From the NCBI GenBank assembly GCA_045544955.1, contig JAZPZY010000043.1:1-64000 (forward strand): a stretch of DNA of 64,000 bases, given 5' to 3'. This DNA is from SIG701 sp045544955. GTDB lineage: Bacteria > Bacillota > Clostridia > Oscillospirales > CAG-272. Of the stretch, positions 50,628 to 58,918 are shown piece after piece; position 1 is the stretch's first letter; every line of letters begins with the position of its first letter. Under the pieces are notes generated by a model that saw only the letters and a program-made list of their open reading frames with translations, was not told the DNA's origin and searched no databases. The position numbers were made by a program, and so were the translations under genes.

Positions 50628-51914
50628 TCAGCGGAAAGCAGGATTTTTTTCAGCCAGAAGGGACTGATAATGGGGGGAGAGTTCGTACAGACCGCCGGCG
50701 TTGCGGTAGAACGCATCGTCCAGCGTATAGACGGAGGCATCCGTTTCCGTGCCTTTTCTCGGTACGTAGGATTTCATTTCTTCCCAGCGGACGTAGTTCT
50801 GGGCACCGTTGGATTCCACCACGCCGATCTTCATTCCCCGGAGAGGGGTGAGGCGTGCGGCGAAGTTTTTGTTCCACTCCACCATGAGGGGATTTACGGT
50901 AAGATCGGCACAGAAACACTGCACACCGGCATCCGCTGCCGCCTGTGCCATCTCTCGGGTCACTGTGAGCGTTTTAGCGATGGGTTTCAATGTCAGGGCA
51001 CCGTAGCCCTCCCGGATGCGTTTCTGCGCGTCAGCGAGGCTGTGAATGCTCTCGTCGGCCGCAAAGCAGACGGGAAGATCGCTGACGTTGATATCGCTGT
51101 CGGTGGGGAAGGGTTCCTCAAAGAGAACGGTATTTTCGAGGATGCCCTCTTTTTCAAAATGATCGAGGAGGCTTTTCAGCTGTTCCTTCGTTTCGTAGCG
51201 GCCGTTGGCGTCAAAATAATAGGCGATCCGGCCGTTTTCCGTATACGGCGTGGAGAAGGCTTTCAGCACGGAATGAATTTCCGATGCCCGCATCATGTCC
51301 CAGGCCAGCATCTTTTCCCGATCCCCGTCGCCGGCAGGATCGGATCCCAACTTAATTTTGAAGAGACAGATGTCGTTTTCCGCCATGCGCGCCACTTCCG
51401 CAAGAGGGGTGCTGTACGTCACGAGGGGAACGTTGGCCAGCCGCTGTTCTTTTCTCGTGCCCTTGAAAACGAAATCAAATTCCGTCTCCCCGCGAAGCCG
51501 GGCGAACAGCTGCCAGGCAGCCATATCCACGGGAACCAACGCGTTCAGAACGAAAGTTTCCGTAACGGGAAAACCAACCGTTTCCCGGGCGTACTGAAGA
51601 CAGGCAGGAAAGACGCTTTTTACCACGTCTTCCGGCCGGGAGAAGGATTTTCCTTTTATCATGTCAGCCGCATATTCCGTGACGGCGAACATGAGCCGAT
51701 TGCTTTCCTCTTCGCAGAAGGAGGCGAAGACCCGGCCGTCCGACCAGAGGACGCTCTGTATCCCCAGACCGATTCCGATCTCGCCTTCGGCAGAAAGACC
51801 AACAACAGTCTGCCATACGCCGGTCAGTTTGCTTCCTTTGAAGCCGAACGCATTTTTGAACAACTCCGGTTCATATGCGGCGGCGGTGTCCTTTATGCAG
51901 ATCATGTTACTCAC
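50628..51914 (-). CDS. Enolase-superfamily (mandelate racemase/acid-sugar dehydratase-like) protein
   Basis: A 428-aa protein of the mandelate racemase/muconate lactonizing enzyme group. Likely catalytic and metal-site residues are visible: Lys in FKIKLGSDP, Asp in YYFDANGRY, Glu in LFEEPFP, Asp/Glu in FAADESIHS, then VVESNG near the end. The group includes acid-sugar dehydratases and epimerases, and the set of neighbours favours dehydratase. The GTG start overlaps the stop of the preceding dehydrogenase (GTGA), implying coupling; an ATG three codons later is an alternative. Confidence 0.82.
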   Translation of the reverse strand: MSNMICIKDTAAAYEPELFKNAFGFKGSKLTGVWQTVVGLSAEGEIGIGLGIQSVLWSDGRVFASFCEEESNRLMFAVTEYAADMIKGKSFSRPEDVVKSVFPACLQYARETVGFPVTETFVLNALVPVDMAAWQLFARLRGETEFDFVFKGTRKEQRLANVPLVTYSTPLAEVARMAENDICLFKIKLGSDPAGDGDREKMLAWDMMRASEIHSVLKAFSTPYTENGRIAYYFDANGRYETKEQLKSLLDHFEKEGILENTVLFEEPFPTDSDINVSDLPVCFAADESIHSLADAQKRIREGYGALTLKPIAKTLTVTREMAQAAADAGVQCFCADLTVNPLMVEWNKNFAARLTPLRGMKIGVVESNGAQNYVRWEEMKSYVPRKGTETDASVYTLDDAFYRNAGGLYELSPHYQSLLAEKNPAFR

Positions 51915-52855
51915 GGCTTTACAAACAGCTTTGCCGCGGTTGCCGCGTAACCGCGCTCAAATTCGTATCCGTCAAAGGATACGTCTTCCAGTCGGGGATC
52001 GTCAAGTCGGATCTCCTCACCGCCGGTCATTCTGGACAGTTTGCAGGCGAGAGCCAGGGTGATGGGAATAAGCATTTCTTCCACGGAAGCGAGGATGTTT
52101 TCCTTGCCCTCCATGTAGTTGCATATCTGATTCATCATACATGCATAGAACGTCTTTGTGTCAGGCGTGAACGCTACGTTCCCGCCCTTATTGGGGATGA
52201 TCAGGATACTGATGGCAGAGGCTTTTTTTGTAGAGTTCTGGAAGGTGGCAGTCACGCCGCCTTCAAAGGTGAAGAAATACGTATATGTGGAGACACCGTC
52301 TTTTTCAGCAGTTCCCACACATTTTACACTTACCGGCTTTTCGTCTATAATTGCGCAGAGCGTTTCCAGTGCATGGATGCCGTAGTTGAAGTCGTCGTTG
52401 CCCACGGCTACGTTTACGTGCATAATTTTCGCGTCGTTAGCGGCGATTTCTGCCTTGGCAGTATGGATTTCGCTGGAGTAACGGAGGGCAGACGTGCCGA
52501 TGATCTTCGCACCGGCTTTCGAAAGCTCCAGCAATTTTCTCCCGTCGGCAAGATTGCCTACCAGCGGCTTGTCAATATATACCGGCTTATTACGGTCGAT
52601 GAAGGGAGCGAGATACCCCAGGTGTTTGTCCCAGTTGCAGGCGTGCACGATGCCCAGATCCACCTGATCTGCCAGCTCCTCCAGGGAACTACATACGTTG
52701 ACATTGTACAGTTCCGCGAATGCCTGCACCTCGTCGTCACCGCGAAATCCGTCGTTGAACACGGCAGTGTAGCGGGCTCTCTCCTCTTGGGCGAGGGCGG
52801 TGGAAAAGGTTTTCGGGTGGGATACGTCGATGGTTACTGCACCAAATTTCAGCAT
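51911..52855 (-). CDS. Gfo/Idh/MocA-family oxidoreductase
   Basis: A 314-aa NAD(P)-dependent dehydrogenase-like protein. The catalytic motif is YIDKPLVGN (Asp-Lys-Pro in place of the common Glu-Lys-Pro), followed by the DFNYGIHALETL block. The N-terminal Rossmann segment (KFGAVTIDVSHPKTF) is shortened and lacks a classic GxGxxG, so NAD binding may be atypical. GGAGA lies 10 nt before the ATG. It is coupled to the enolase-superfamily gene and follows the AraC gene by 4 nt. Confidence 0.8.
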   Translation of the reverse strand: MLKFGAVTIDVSHPKTFSTALAQEERARYTAVFNDGFRGDDEVQAFAELYNVNVCSSLEELADQVDLGIVHACNWDKHLGYLAPFIDRNKPVYIDKPLVGNLADGRKLLELSKAGAKIIGTSALRYSSEIHTAKAEIAANDAKIMHVNVAVGNDDFNYGIHALETLCAIIDEKPVSVKCVGTAEKDGVSTYTYFFTFEGGVTATFQNSTKKASAISILIIPNKGGNVAFTPDTKTFYACMMNQICNYMEGKENILASVEEMLIPITLALACKLSRMTGGEEIRLDDPRLEDVSFDGYEFERGYAATAAKLFVKP

Positions 52856-52859
52856 GATT

Positions 52860-53678
52860 TTATTTCTCCTTTTTGATAAATTGTGCTCTGTAATCATTGG
52901 GTGATACGTTTTCTTTTTCCTTGAAATAGCGGCTGAAATAGTGGATGCTTCCAAAACCTACTTCTCTTGCAATATCGGTGACGCTTTTTTCTGTGGTGGT
53001 AAGAAGCACCTTTGCGCGTTCAATCCGCTGTAGATTTACGTACTTCATAGGGGAAATACCCCATATTTCGTTGAAACGCAGTGTGAGGTAGGATTTTTCG
53101 AAATGGGCAACCTCGCAAAGGGTTTCCAGTGACAGCGGCTCAGACAGATGTTCATCAATATAGTCCGTGACCTTGATAAGCTCTACGGCACTGTCTATGT
53201 CGCCCTTCTGTCGGAAGGGCGGATCAAAATAGATTTTGTGTGAGACGGTGTCGTCGCCTTTTATATCTCTTTTCCGAAGAAGCTTGATGAAAAAGAGAAG
53301 CATGGCGGCATTGGTGGCTTCGTTGCTGTACGGTGCCTGGGAAAGTCCTTCCTTGAGCACGTCCTTCATGGATACGCGCAGAGAAAGATGCTCGTCTATG
53401 TCGATTTCTTCGGGAAGCTGCCTGAGGCTGTAGTCGAACTCTTCGCCTTCCACGGTAAACTTGAACTCCGCCAGGCGCAAAACGCCGTTTGGCGTTGTGG
53501 AATGGGGAACCATCGGCTTTACAAAGTATCCTTTGCCGGGGGTGGCAGAATACACGTTGTCGCCGATCCGCATGGTACCGGTGCCTTTCTGGCAGTATAT
53601 GAACTGATAGTAATTATGCGTGTGGAGATTTACGGTGGAGGTGACGTGATCCGAAATCAGAATAGTGTACAGTTCCAT
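52860..53678 (-). CDS. AraC-family regulator of the second catabolic operon
   Basis: A 272-aa regulator. The N-terminal cupin part has HTHNYYQFIYCQKGTGTM and FVKPMVPHST. The C-terminal double helix-turn-helix has SLETLCEVAHFEKSYLTLRF and SVTDIAREVGFGSIHYFSRYFK. The ATG is fixed by GAGGA 4-8 nt upstream. It is the second gene of the operon it probably controls. Confidence 0.9.
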   Translation of the reverse strand: MELYTILISDHVTSTVNLHTHNYYQFIYCQKGTGTMRIGDNVYSATPGKGYFVKPMVPHSTTPNGVLRLAEFKFTVEGEEFDYSLRQLPEEIDIDEHLSLRVSMKDVLKEGLSQAPYSNEATNAAMLLFFIKLLRKRDIKGDDTVSHKIYFDPPFRQKGDIDSAVELIKVTDYIDEHLSEPLSLETLCEVAHFEKSYLTLRFNEIWGISPMKYVNLQRIERAKVLLTTTEKSVTDIAREVGFGSIHYFSRYFKEKENVSPNDYRAQFIKKEK

Positions 53679-53688
53679 GTTTTCCTCG

Positions 53689-54174
53689 TCACAGCATTTT
53701 GAAGTAGGTGATTTGTTCAAGTCCCTTTGAGAATCCGGCTTTTTCGTAGGCACGTCTTGCCGGCATGTGGACATCATCAAGTCCGGTGGTTACCTTTACG
53801 GCGATGCAGCCACGTTCCCGCAAAATTTCAAATACACGATCATACAGTTTTCCGGCGATGCCGTTTCCTTTATATGCGGAAGAAACGGCATTATTGGAGA
53901 TGATGCCGACTGTTCCGTCTGTACGGTAGGTACAGAAACCGCAGACCTCGTCTTCGCATTCCGCAACGAGACAGTATCCGTTGGCTACAGACGTACGGAT
54001 AGCTGTTTCTTTTTTCTTTAGATTGTCTTTATGTGTGGTCTCGTACAGGGTGTCTCCCAGTTCCTTGCGGTATTCCATGTAGATCACTGCCCACTGTTCC
54101 ATGGAGATGGCGACGAGGGCATCGGTGTCGCTTTCACGGGCATATCTTACGGCAATCTTACGTTCTTTCTTCAT
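53689..54174 (-). CDS. GNAT-family N-acetyltransferase
   Basis: A 161-aa protein with the GNAT fold. The acetyl-CoA binding motif A is in SSAYKGNGIAGKLYDRVFE (Q/RxxGxG/A variant), followed by VKVTTGLDDVHMPARRAYEKAGF. GGGAG lies 6 nt before the ATG. It is the first gene after the strong promoter of the second catabolic operon. It may acetylate an amine intermediate or be incidental cargo; the substrate is unknown. Confidence 0.85.
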   Translation of the reverse strand: MKKERKIAVRYARESDTDALVAISMEQWAVIYMEYRKELGDTLYETTHKDNLKKKETAIRTSVANGYCLVAECEDEVCGFCTYRTDGTVGIISNNAVSSAYKGNGIAGKLYDRVFEILRERGCIAVKVTTGLDDVHMPARRAYEKAGFSKGLEQITYFKML

Positions 54175-54208
54175 GGCAATCTCCCAAAAATAACATACTG
54201 TTTCTTTA

Positions 54209-54237
54209 AGTATAACCAACGGAAAAGTAAATGTCAA
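54209..54237 (-). promoter_or_regulatory. Strong promoter of the second catabolic operon
   Basis: On the minus strand TTGACA (54237-54232) and TATACT (54214-54209) are 17 bp apart, 35 bp before the GNAT ATG. All downstream genes to 48006 are on the same strand with short gaps. Confidence 0.8.
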
Positions 54238-54300
54238 TCTAAGAAGGAAAATATGCAAATAATGTGCAAAATTAAGGTTAAATCGGCGATTATATAATAA

Positions 54301-54327
54301 CGCTCCTCTGCGTGTTTGCAGGGGAGC
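54301..54327 (-). terminator. Terminator after clpX
   Basis: CGCTCCTCTGC pairs with GCAGGGGAGCG (one G-T pair) across a 5-nt loop; a T-rich tract follows on the minus strand. Confidence 0.7.
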
Positions 54328-54338
54328 GTATCGATGTT

Positions 54339-55625
54339 TTATGAATCGGATTTCATAATAAGCTTCGGTGCCGATTTTTTCTTTATGCAGCTCGCGGTAA
54401 TGATTACCTCGGCGATGTCCTTGCGGGAGGGAATGTCGAACATGATCGCCGTCATGCTCTCTTCCAGAATGGCACGAAGACCGCGGGCTCCCGTTTCCCG
54501 CTCGATTGCTTTGTCGGCGATGGCACGCAGAGCACCTTTTTCAAAGGTCAGCTTTACGTTGTCCATTTCAAAGAGCTTTGTGTACTGCTTGGTCAGCGAG
54601 TTTTTCGGCTCGGCAAGGATGCGGACCAGGGCGTCGGCGTCCAGATCTTCCAGCGGAACGATGACCGGCACACGGCCGACGAGCTCGGGAATCAGACCGA
54701 ATTTCACGATGTCGTGGGCGGCAACGTCCTTGAAAATTTCGGATTTCTTCTGTTCTTTTTTGCCTTTGATCTCGCCGCCGAAGCCGATGGAGGACTTTGC
54801 GGTGCGGCGTTCGATCACTTTTTCCAGACCGTCAAAGGCACCGCCGCAGATGAACAGAATATTCTCCGTGTTGATCTGGATAAACTCTTGATTGGGGTGC
54901 TTGCGTCCGCCCTGGGGCGGTACGTTGGAAACGGTGCCCTCCAGAATTTTCAAGAGTGCCTGCTGTACGCCCTCACCGGATACGTCACGGGTGATGGACG
55001 GGTTTTCGCTTTTGCGGGAGATCTTGTCGATCTCATCGATGTAGATGATGCCCCGTTCTGCCGCTTCCACGTCGTAATCCGCGGCCTGAATGAGGCGGAG
55101 CAGAATATTCTCTACGTCCTCGCCTACGTAGCCGGCTTCCGTCAGCGTGGTGGCGTCGGCGATGGCGAAGGGAACGTGCAGAGTGCGGGCCAGCGTCTGG
55201 GCAAGATAGGTCTTGCCGACGCCGGTAGGGCCGATCAGCAGGACATTGCTTTTCTGAATATCCACGTCGTCTGCATCGCCGTCTTTTTTGGCATCCTTTT
55301 TATCCTTATACAAAAGACGCTTATAGTGATTGTAAACGGCAACGGACAGTGCTACCTTGGCGGCGTCCTGGCCGATAATGTATCCGTCCAGCGTTTCCTT
55401 GATCTCACGGGGCGTAGGAAGCGATTCTGCGGACAGATTGTAGGTGGAGGCGGGCTGATGTGTCTGCTCGTAGATCAGCTCACTGCAGGCCTCTACGCAG
55501 TTGTCACAGATGCAGGCACCGCTGGAAGCGGGGATCAGGAACAGAACCTGGTTTTCAGTGCGTCCGCAGAAGGAGCACCGACGCAGCTTATGATCCGATC
55601 CGCCGGGAGTGTTGTTTTGAGACAT
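54339..55625 (-). CDS. clpX: ATP-dependent Clp protease ATP-binding subunit ClpX
   Basis: A 428-aa AAA+ unfoldase. The N-terminal zinc-binding domain has Cys17, Cys20, Cys40 and Cys43. Walker A is GPTGVGKT (132-139) and Walker B is IIYIDEIDKI. The IGF-type loop region reads SIGFGGEI, as needed to dock with ClpP. It follows clpP, with a spacing of about 40 nt. Confidence 0.97.
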   Translation of the reverse strand: MSQNNTPGGSDHKLRRCSFCGRTENQVLFLIPASSGACICDNCVEACSELIYEQTHQPASTYNLSAESLPTPREIKETLDGYIIGQDAAKVALSVAVYNHYKRLLYKDKKDAKKDGDADDVDIQKSNVLLIGPTGVGKTYLAQTLARTLHVPFAIADATTLTEAGYVGEDVENILLRLIQAADYDVEAAERGIIYIDEIDKISRKSENPSITRDVSGEGVQQALLKILEGTVSNVPPQGGRKHPNQEFIQINTENILFICGGAFDGLEKVIERRTAKSSIGFGGEIKGKKEQKKSEIFKDVAAHDIVKFGLIPELVGRVPVIVPLEDLDADALVRILAEPKNSLTKQYTKLFEMDNVKLTFEKGALRAIADKAIERETGARGLRAILEESMTAIMFDIPSRKDIAEVIITASCIKKKSAPKLIMKSDS

Positions 55626-55668
55626 ATGGGTTTCCTTTCGATTGCCTGAGGCAGAGTTGAGACTGGGT

Positions 55669-56253
55669 TCAGGGCCGGCGGGCGATCACGCGGTCAATGA
55701 GGCCGTATTCGGCAGCAGCGGCTGCACTCATAAAGTTATCCCGCTCCGTATCCGCCGCAATAATTTCGATGGGCTTGCCGGTATTTTCGGCGAGAATACG
55801 GTTCAGGGTATCTCTCGTTTTCAGAATGTGATCGGCGTGGATCTTAATATCGGACGCCTGACCCTGCATACCGCCCAGAGGCTGGTGGATCATGATCTCG
55901 CTGTTGGGGAGTGCAAGACGCTTGCCCTTGGCACCGGAGGAGAGCAGGAAGGCACCCATGCTGGCGGCCATGCCGATGCAGATGGTGGAAACGTCGCACT
56001 TGATGAAATTCATGGTGTCGTAAATGGCCATACCTGCCGTTACGGAGCCGCCGGGAGAATTGATGTAGAGGCTTATATCCTTATCGGGATCCTGTGCCTC
56101 CAGGAAAAGAAGCTGAGCAACGACCAGAGATGCGGTTACGTCGTTTACTTCATCGGAAAGAAAAATGATACGGTCGTTCAAAAGCCGGGAGTAAATATCG
56201 TAGGAACGCTCGCCGCGGCTGGTCTGTTCCACAACCATTGGTACAAGAGCCAT
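55669..56253 (-). CDS. clpP: ATP-dependent Clp protease proteolytic subunit ClpP
   Basis: A 194-aa serine protease with the complete triad Ser98 (IGMAASMGAF), His123 (MIHQPLGG) and Asp172 (TERDNFMS). Length is normal for the family. The tig-clpP-clpX order is the common bacterial arrangement. Confidence 0.97.
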   Translation of the reverse strand: MALVPMVVEQTSRGERSYDIYSRLLNDRIIFLSDEVNDVTASLVVAQLLFLEAQDPDKDISLYINSPGGSVTAGMAIYDTMNFIKCDVSTICIGMAASMGAFLLSSGAKGKRLALPNSEIMIHQPLGGMQGQASDIKIHADHILKTRDTLNRILAENTGKPIEIIAADTERDNFMSAAAAAEYGLIDRVIARRP

Positions 56254-56345
56254 AGGGGTACCGCCTTTCGTTGTTTGTAAAGTGATGCGCCGGAGAAGCG
56301 GCGCAAAAAACAGGGAATAATGATGAAAAAAGTGCCAGATAGAAT

Positions 56346-56375
56346 CATTACCGCTGCTTTTGCACAGCGGTAATG
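56346..56375 (-). terminator. Hairpin between tig and clpP
   Basis: An 11-bp perfect stem (56346-56356 with 56365-56375) lies 16 nt after the tig stop. The following minus-strand sequence is only moderately T-rich, so it may reduce rather than stop read-through into clpP. Confidence 0.55.
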
Positions 56376-56390
56376 AAGATATGTCAGAAA

Positions 56391-57689
56391 TTATTCAGCC
56401 TTGGGGGCAACGTCGGTGATGACAGCCTTTTCCTTGACGAAATCGGAAGCCTTCTTAACCATAAGATCAGCGACGATGGAAGCGGTGTCTACCATTTCCT
56501 TTACGCGGTCGATCTCCATATTATATGCTTCCGCAATACGCTTGTATTCCTCTTCGGTCTCCTCGTCGGAAACGGTGAGCTTCTCAAGGTCAGCGATCTT
56601 CTCCAGAGCCAGGCGCGTCTTCACCTGCTTTTCAGCCTGGGGACGCATCTGCTCGCGGAGCTTGTCCAGATCAAGACCAGTGTACTGGAAGTAGGTGGAC
56701 AGATCCAGTCCCTGCATGCGGAGACGGTTGTCGTAGTCACGAACGTAGTTCTCCGTTTCAGCCTCGAACATAGCTTCAGGAATATCGGCTTCCAGCTTCT
56801 CAATCAAAGCGTTGAGAAGAGCATCTTCTACTTCATTGTCAGCCGTCTTTGCGTTTTTCTCGGTAAGTTTTGCCAGAATGTCTGCTTTGTATTCACTGAG
56901 CGTGTTGAATTCGGAAACGTCGCGGACGAACTCATCGTCAAGAGCAGGCAGCTCGTTGAACTTGATGCCGTTCAGTTTTACCTTGAATACGGCTTCCTTA
57001 CCGGCCAGATTGTCTGCGTGATACTCGGTGGGGAAGGTAACGTTTACGTCAAATTCATCACCGATATTGTGGCCTACGATCTGCTCCTCAAAGCCGGGGA
57101 TGAACTGGCCGGAGCCAAGCTTCAGCTCATGGCCTTCTGCCTTGCCGCCGTCGAATGCGACGCCGTCCACAAAGCCTTCGAAATCAATGTTGGTAATGTC
57201 GTCGTTCTGGGCAGCACGATCGGTAACCTCAACCATGCGGGAGTTGCGGCTCTGCACCTTGGCGATCTCTGCATCCACATCAGCATCGGTAACCGGCACA
57301 ACGGTACGCTCAACGGCGATGCCTGCGTAATCGGCGATCTGTACTTCCGGCTTTACGTAAACTTTAGCCTTGAAAACAACGCCGTTGTCGTCGATGGTGT
57401 CCACGTCAAATTCGGGCTGGCTTACGATAGACAGACCGGACTCCTTGGCAGCCTCGCTGTAAGCGGCGGGCAGGATGTCGTTGATGGCGTCTTCGTAGAA
57501 TACGCCCTTGCCGTACATCTTTTCAACGATTGCCTTGGGAGCCTTGCCGCGGCGGAAGCCGGGGATGTTGATCTTCTTCACCATGCGCTTGTACACACGG
57601 TCAACGGCGGCGTCAAAGGTAGCCTTATCCACATCAAAAGTGAGCTCGTACAGATTCTTTTCGGTGAGCTCTGAATTTTTCAAACTCAT
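56391..57689 (-). CDS. tig: Trigger factor
   Basis: A 432-aa ribosome-associated chaperone and prolyl isomerase. The N-terminal ribosome-binding signature is NIPGFRRGKAPKAIVEKMYG. The PPIase domain follows (DITNIDFEGFVDGVAFDGG). The C-terminal chaperone arms are rich in charged residues and end DVAPKAE. It has its own strong promoter and lies upstream of clpP and clpX. Confidence 0.97.
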   Translation of the reverse strand: MSLKNSELTEKNLYELTFDVDKATFDAAVDRVYKRMVKKINIPGFRRGKAPKAIVEKMYGKGVFYEDAINDILPAAYSEAAKESGLSIVSQPEFDVDTIDDNGVVFKAKVYVKPEVQIADYAGIAVERTVVPVTDADVDAEIAKVQSRNSRMVEVTDRAAQNDDITNIDFEGFVDGVAFDGGKAEGHELKLGSGQFIPGFEEQIVGHNIGDEFDVNVTFPTEYHADNLAGKEAVFKVKLNGIKFNELPALDDEFVRDVSEFNTLSEYKADILAKLTEKNAKTADNEVEDALLNALIEKLEADIPEAMFEAETENYVRDYDNRLRMQGLDLSTYFQYTGLDLDKLREQMRPQAEKQVKTRLALEKIADLEKLTVSDEETEEEYKRIAEAYNMEIDRVKEMVDTASIVADLMVKKASDFVKEKAVITDVAPKAE

Positions 57690-57721
57690 TAGTCATTTCC
57701 TCCAGAATAATATCTCTTAAT

Positions 57722-57750
57722 ATTGTACTTTTTTTTTGTGCTTCTGTCAA
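57722..57750 (-). promoter_or_regulatory. Promoter of tig
   Basis: On the minus strand TTGACA (57750-57745) and TACAAT (57727-57722) are 17 bp apart, with an A-rich spacer, about 33 bp before the ATG. Confidence 0.78.
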
Positions 57751-57835
57751 TGATTAAAGTGAAAAATCTTTTCGATTCTTCCAGAAAAAACTATTCAAAA
57801 TGATGAAAAACGGGCAAAACAGGCGTTTCAGGGCA

Positions 57836-58564
57836 TCAGTAATCGTACGGTGCGGTGATCATCGGGGTGAAATCCAGAAAATCGGCGGAGATCAGCGTCA
57901 TGGAAATCTCCTCAAACACAGTGGACCGGGGGACGTTGTAAACGCCGTGAATATGGCCGAAGTAGCAGTTTTTCACATCGAAAGCGTGCATCACGTCCAC
58001 AAGCTCCCGGCACACGAAATTCCGGAACACCGGCGGAAAATGCAGATAGACGAGAATCTGCCGGCCGGTGGTTTCGCAAAGCGCCGACGCCTCCTTCAGG
58101 CTGAGGGTGAGCCGCTGTGCCTCCCGTGCCACGATCTTTGCGTAATCGGCGTTCTCAGCGGCGTTCTGCAGACGTTCCTCCACGTACCAGCCGCGGGTAC
58201 CGCATACGATGTAATCTTCACATTCGAAAGCGTTGTTGAACAGAAAATCGATGGTGGAGAAGCCGTTCTCCTTGGTAAACTGATGCATTTTCGTCATGGT
58301 GGCCCACCAGTAGTCGTGGTTGCCCTTGCCAATGAGCTTTCTGCCCGGCAGACTGTTTATAAAGGCAAAATCCGTTGTTGCCTCTTCCAGCGTCATGGCC
58401 CAGGAGATATCCCCCGGAATGATTACCGTATCCTCCGGATTTACCACGGCACGCCAGCGTGCGTCCAGCTTTTCCGTATAGGATTTCCAGCGGGAACCGA
58501 ATACGTCCATCGGCTTGTCCGCGGCAAGGGAAAGATGCAGATCAGCAATAGAAAACAGTGACAT
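57836..58564 (-). CDS. Calcineurin-like metallophosphoesterase
   Basis: A 242-aa cytoplasmic metallophosphoesterase. Metal-site motifs are SIADLHL (DxH), IIPGDISWAM (GD), GKGNHDYWW (GNHD) and YFGHIHG (GHxH). The substrate is unknown. The family ranges from phosphodiesterases to pyrophosphatases. It is divergent from the DUF1540 gene across about 110 bp. Confidence 0.9.
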   Translation of the reverse strand: MSLFSIADLHLSLAADKPMDVFGSRWKSYTEKLDARWRAVVNPEDTVIIPGDISWAMTLEEATTDFAFINSLPGRKLIGKGNHDYWWATMTKMHQFTKENGFSTIDFLFNNAFECEDYIVCGTRGWYVEERLQNAAENADYAKIVAREAQRLTLSLKEASALCETTGRQILVYLHFPPVFRNFVCRELVDVMHAFDVKNCYFGHIHGVYNVPRSTVFEEISMTLISADFLDFTPMITAPYDY

Positions 58565-58675
58565 TTCGTAAAACCCGCACAGGCGGAAAGCCTTTCATAG
58601 AATACGCACGTATAAACGGCGGCGGAATGGGAAAACTGTAAGCGGCGTATTTCGCCGGGGAAGGACGGAAGAAAG

Positions 58676-58870
58676 ATGGCAGATTCGGAAAAACTGAATC
58701 CCGAAGGGAAGAGGTACAAGCATCTGCGGGGCGTGGTATGCGACGTGAAAAACTGTGCGTATCACGACGGTGACAGCTACTGCGCCGCATCCCGGATCGC
58801 GGTGGGACCCAGCTTTGCCAAAACCTCCGGGGAAACGGTTTGTGCTACGTTCAAACCGAAAACTCTCTGA
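58676..58870 (+). CDS. DUF1540 domain protein
   Basis: A 64-aa protein with the DUF1540 Cys pattern: VVCDVKNCAYHDGDSYCAAS followed by IAVG and a later Cys in ETVCATF. Small Cys-rich proteins of this family are common in Clostridia, where they may bind metal; the role is unknown. A purine-rich SD (GGAAGAAAG) precedes the ATG closely. Confidence 0.85.
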   Translation: MADSEKLNPEGKRYKHLRGVVCDVKNCAYHDGDSYCAASRIAVGPSFAKTSGETVCATFKPKTL

Positions 58871-58884
58871 AGCCGGGGAAAGAG

Positions 58885-58915
58885 AAAAGCGTGCCGCTTG
58901 AGGGCACGCTTTTTT
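58885..58915. terminator. Bidirectional terminator between the DUF1540 gene and thrC
   Basis: AAAAGCGTGCC (58885-58895) pairs perfectly with GGCACGCTTTT (58903-58913) with a 7-nt loop and T-run; it can serve both converging genes. Confidence 0.9.
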
Positions 58916-58918
58916 CGT

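Noticed and set aside
49689..51950. Open frame of about 750 codons on the plus strand across the hydroxyacid dehydrogenase and enolase-superfamily genes
   Set aside because: Antisense to two genes with intact catalytic motifs; no start signal.
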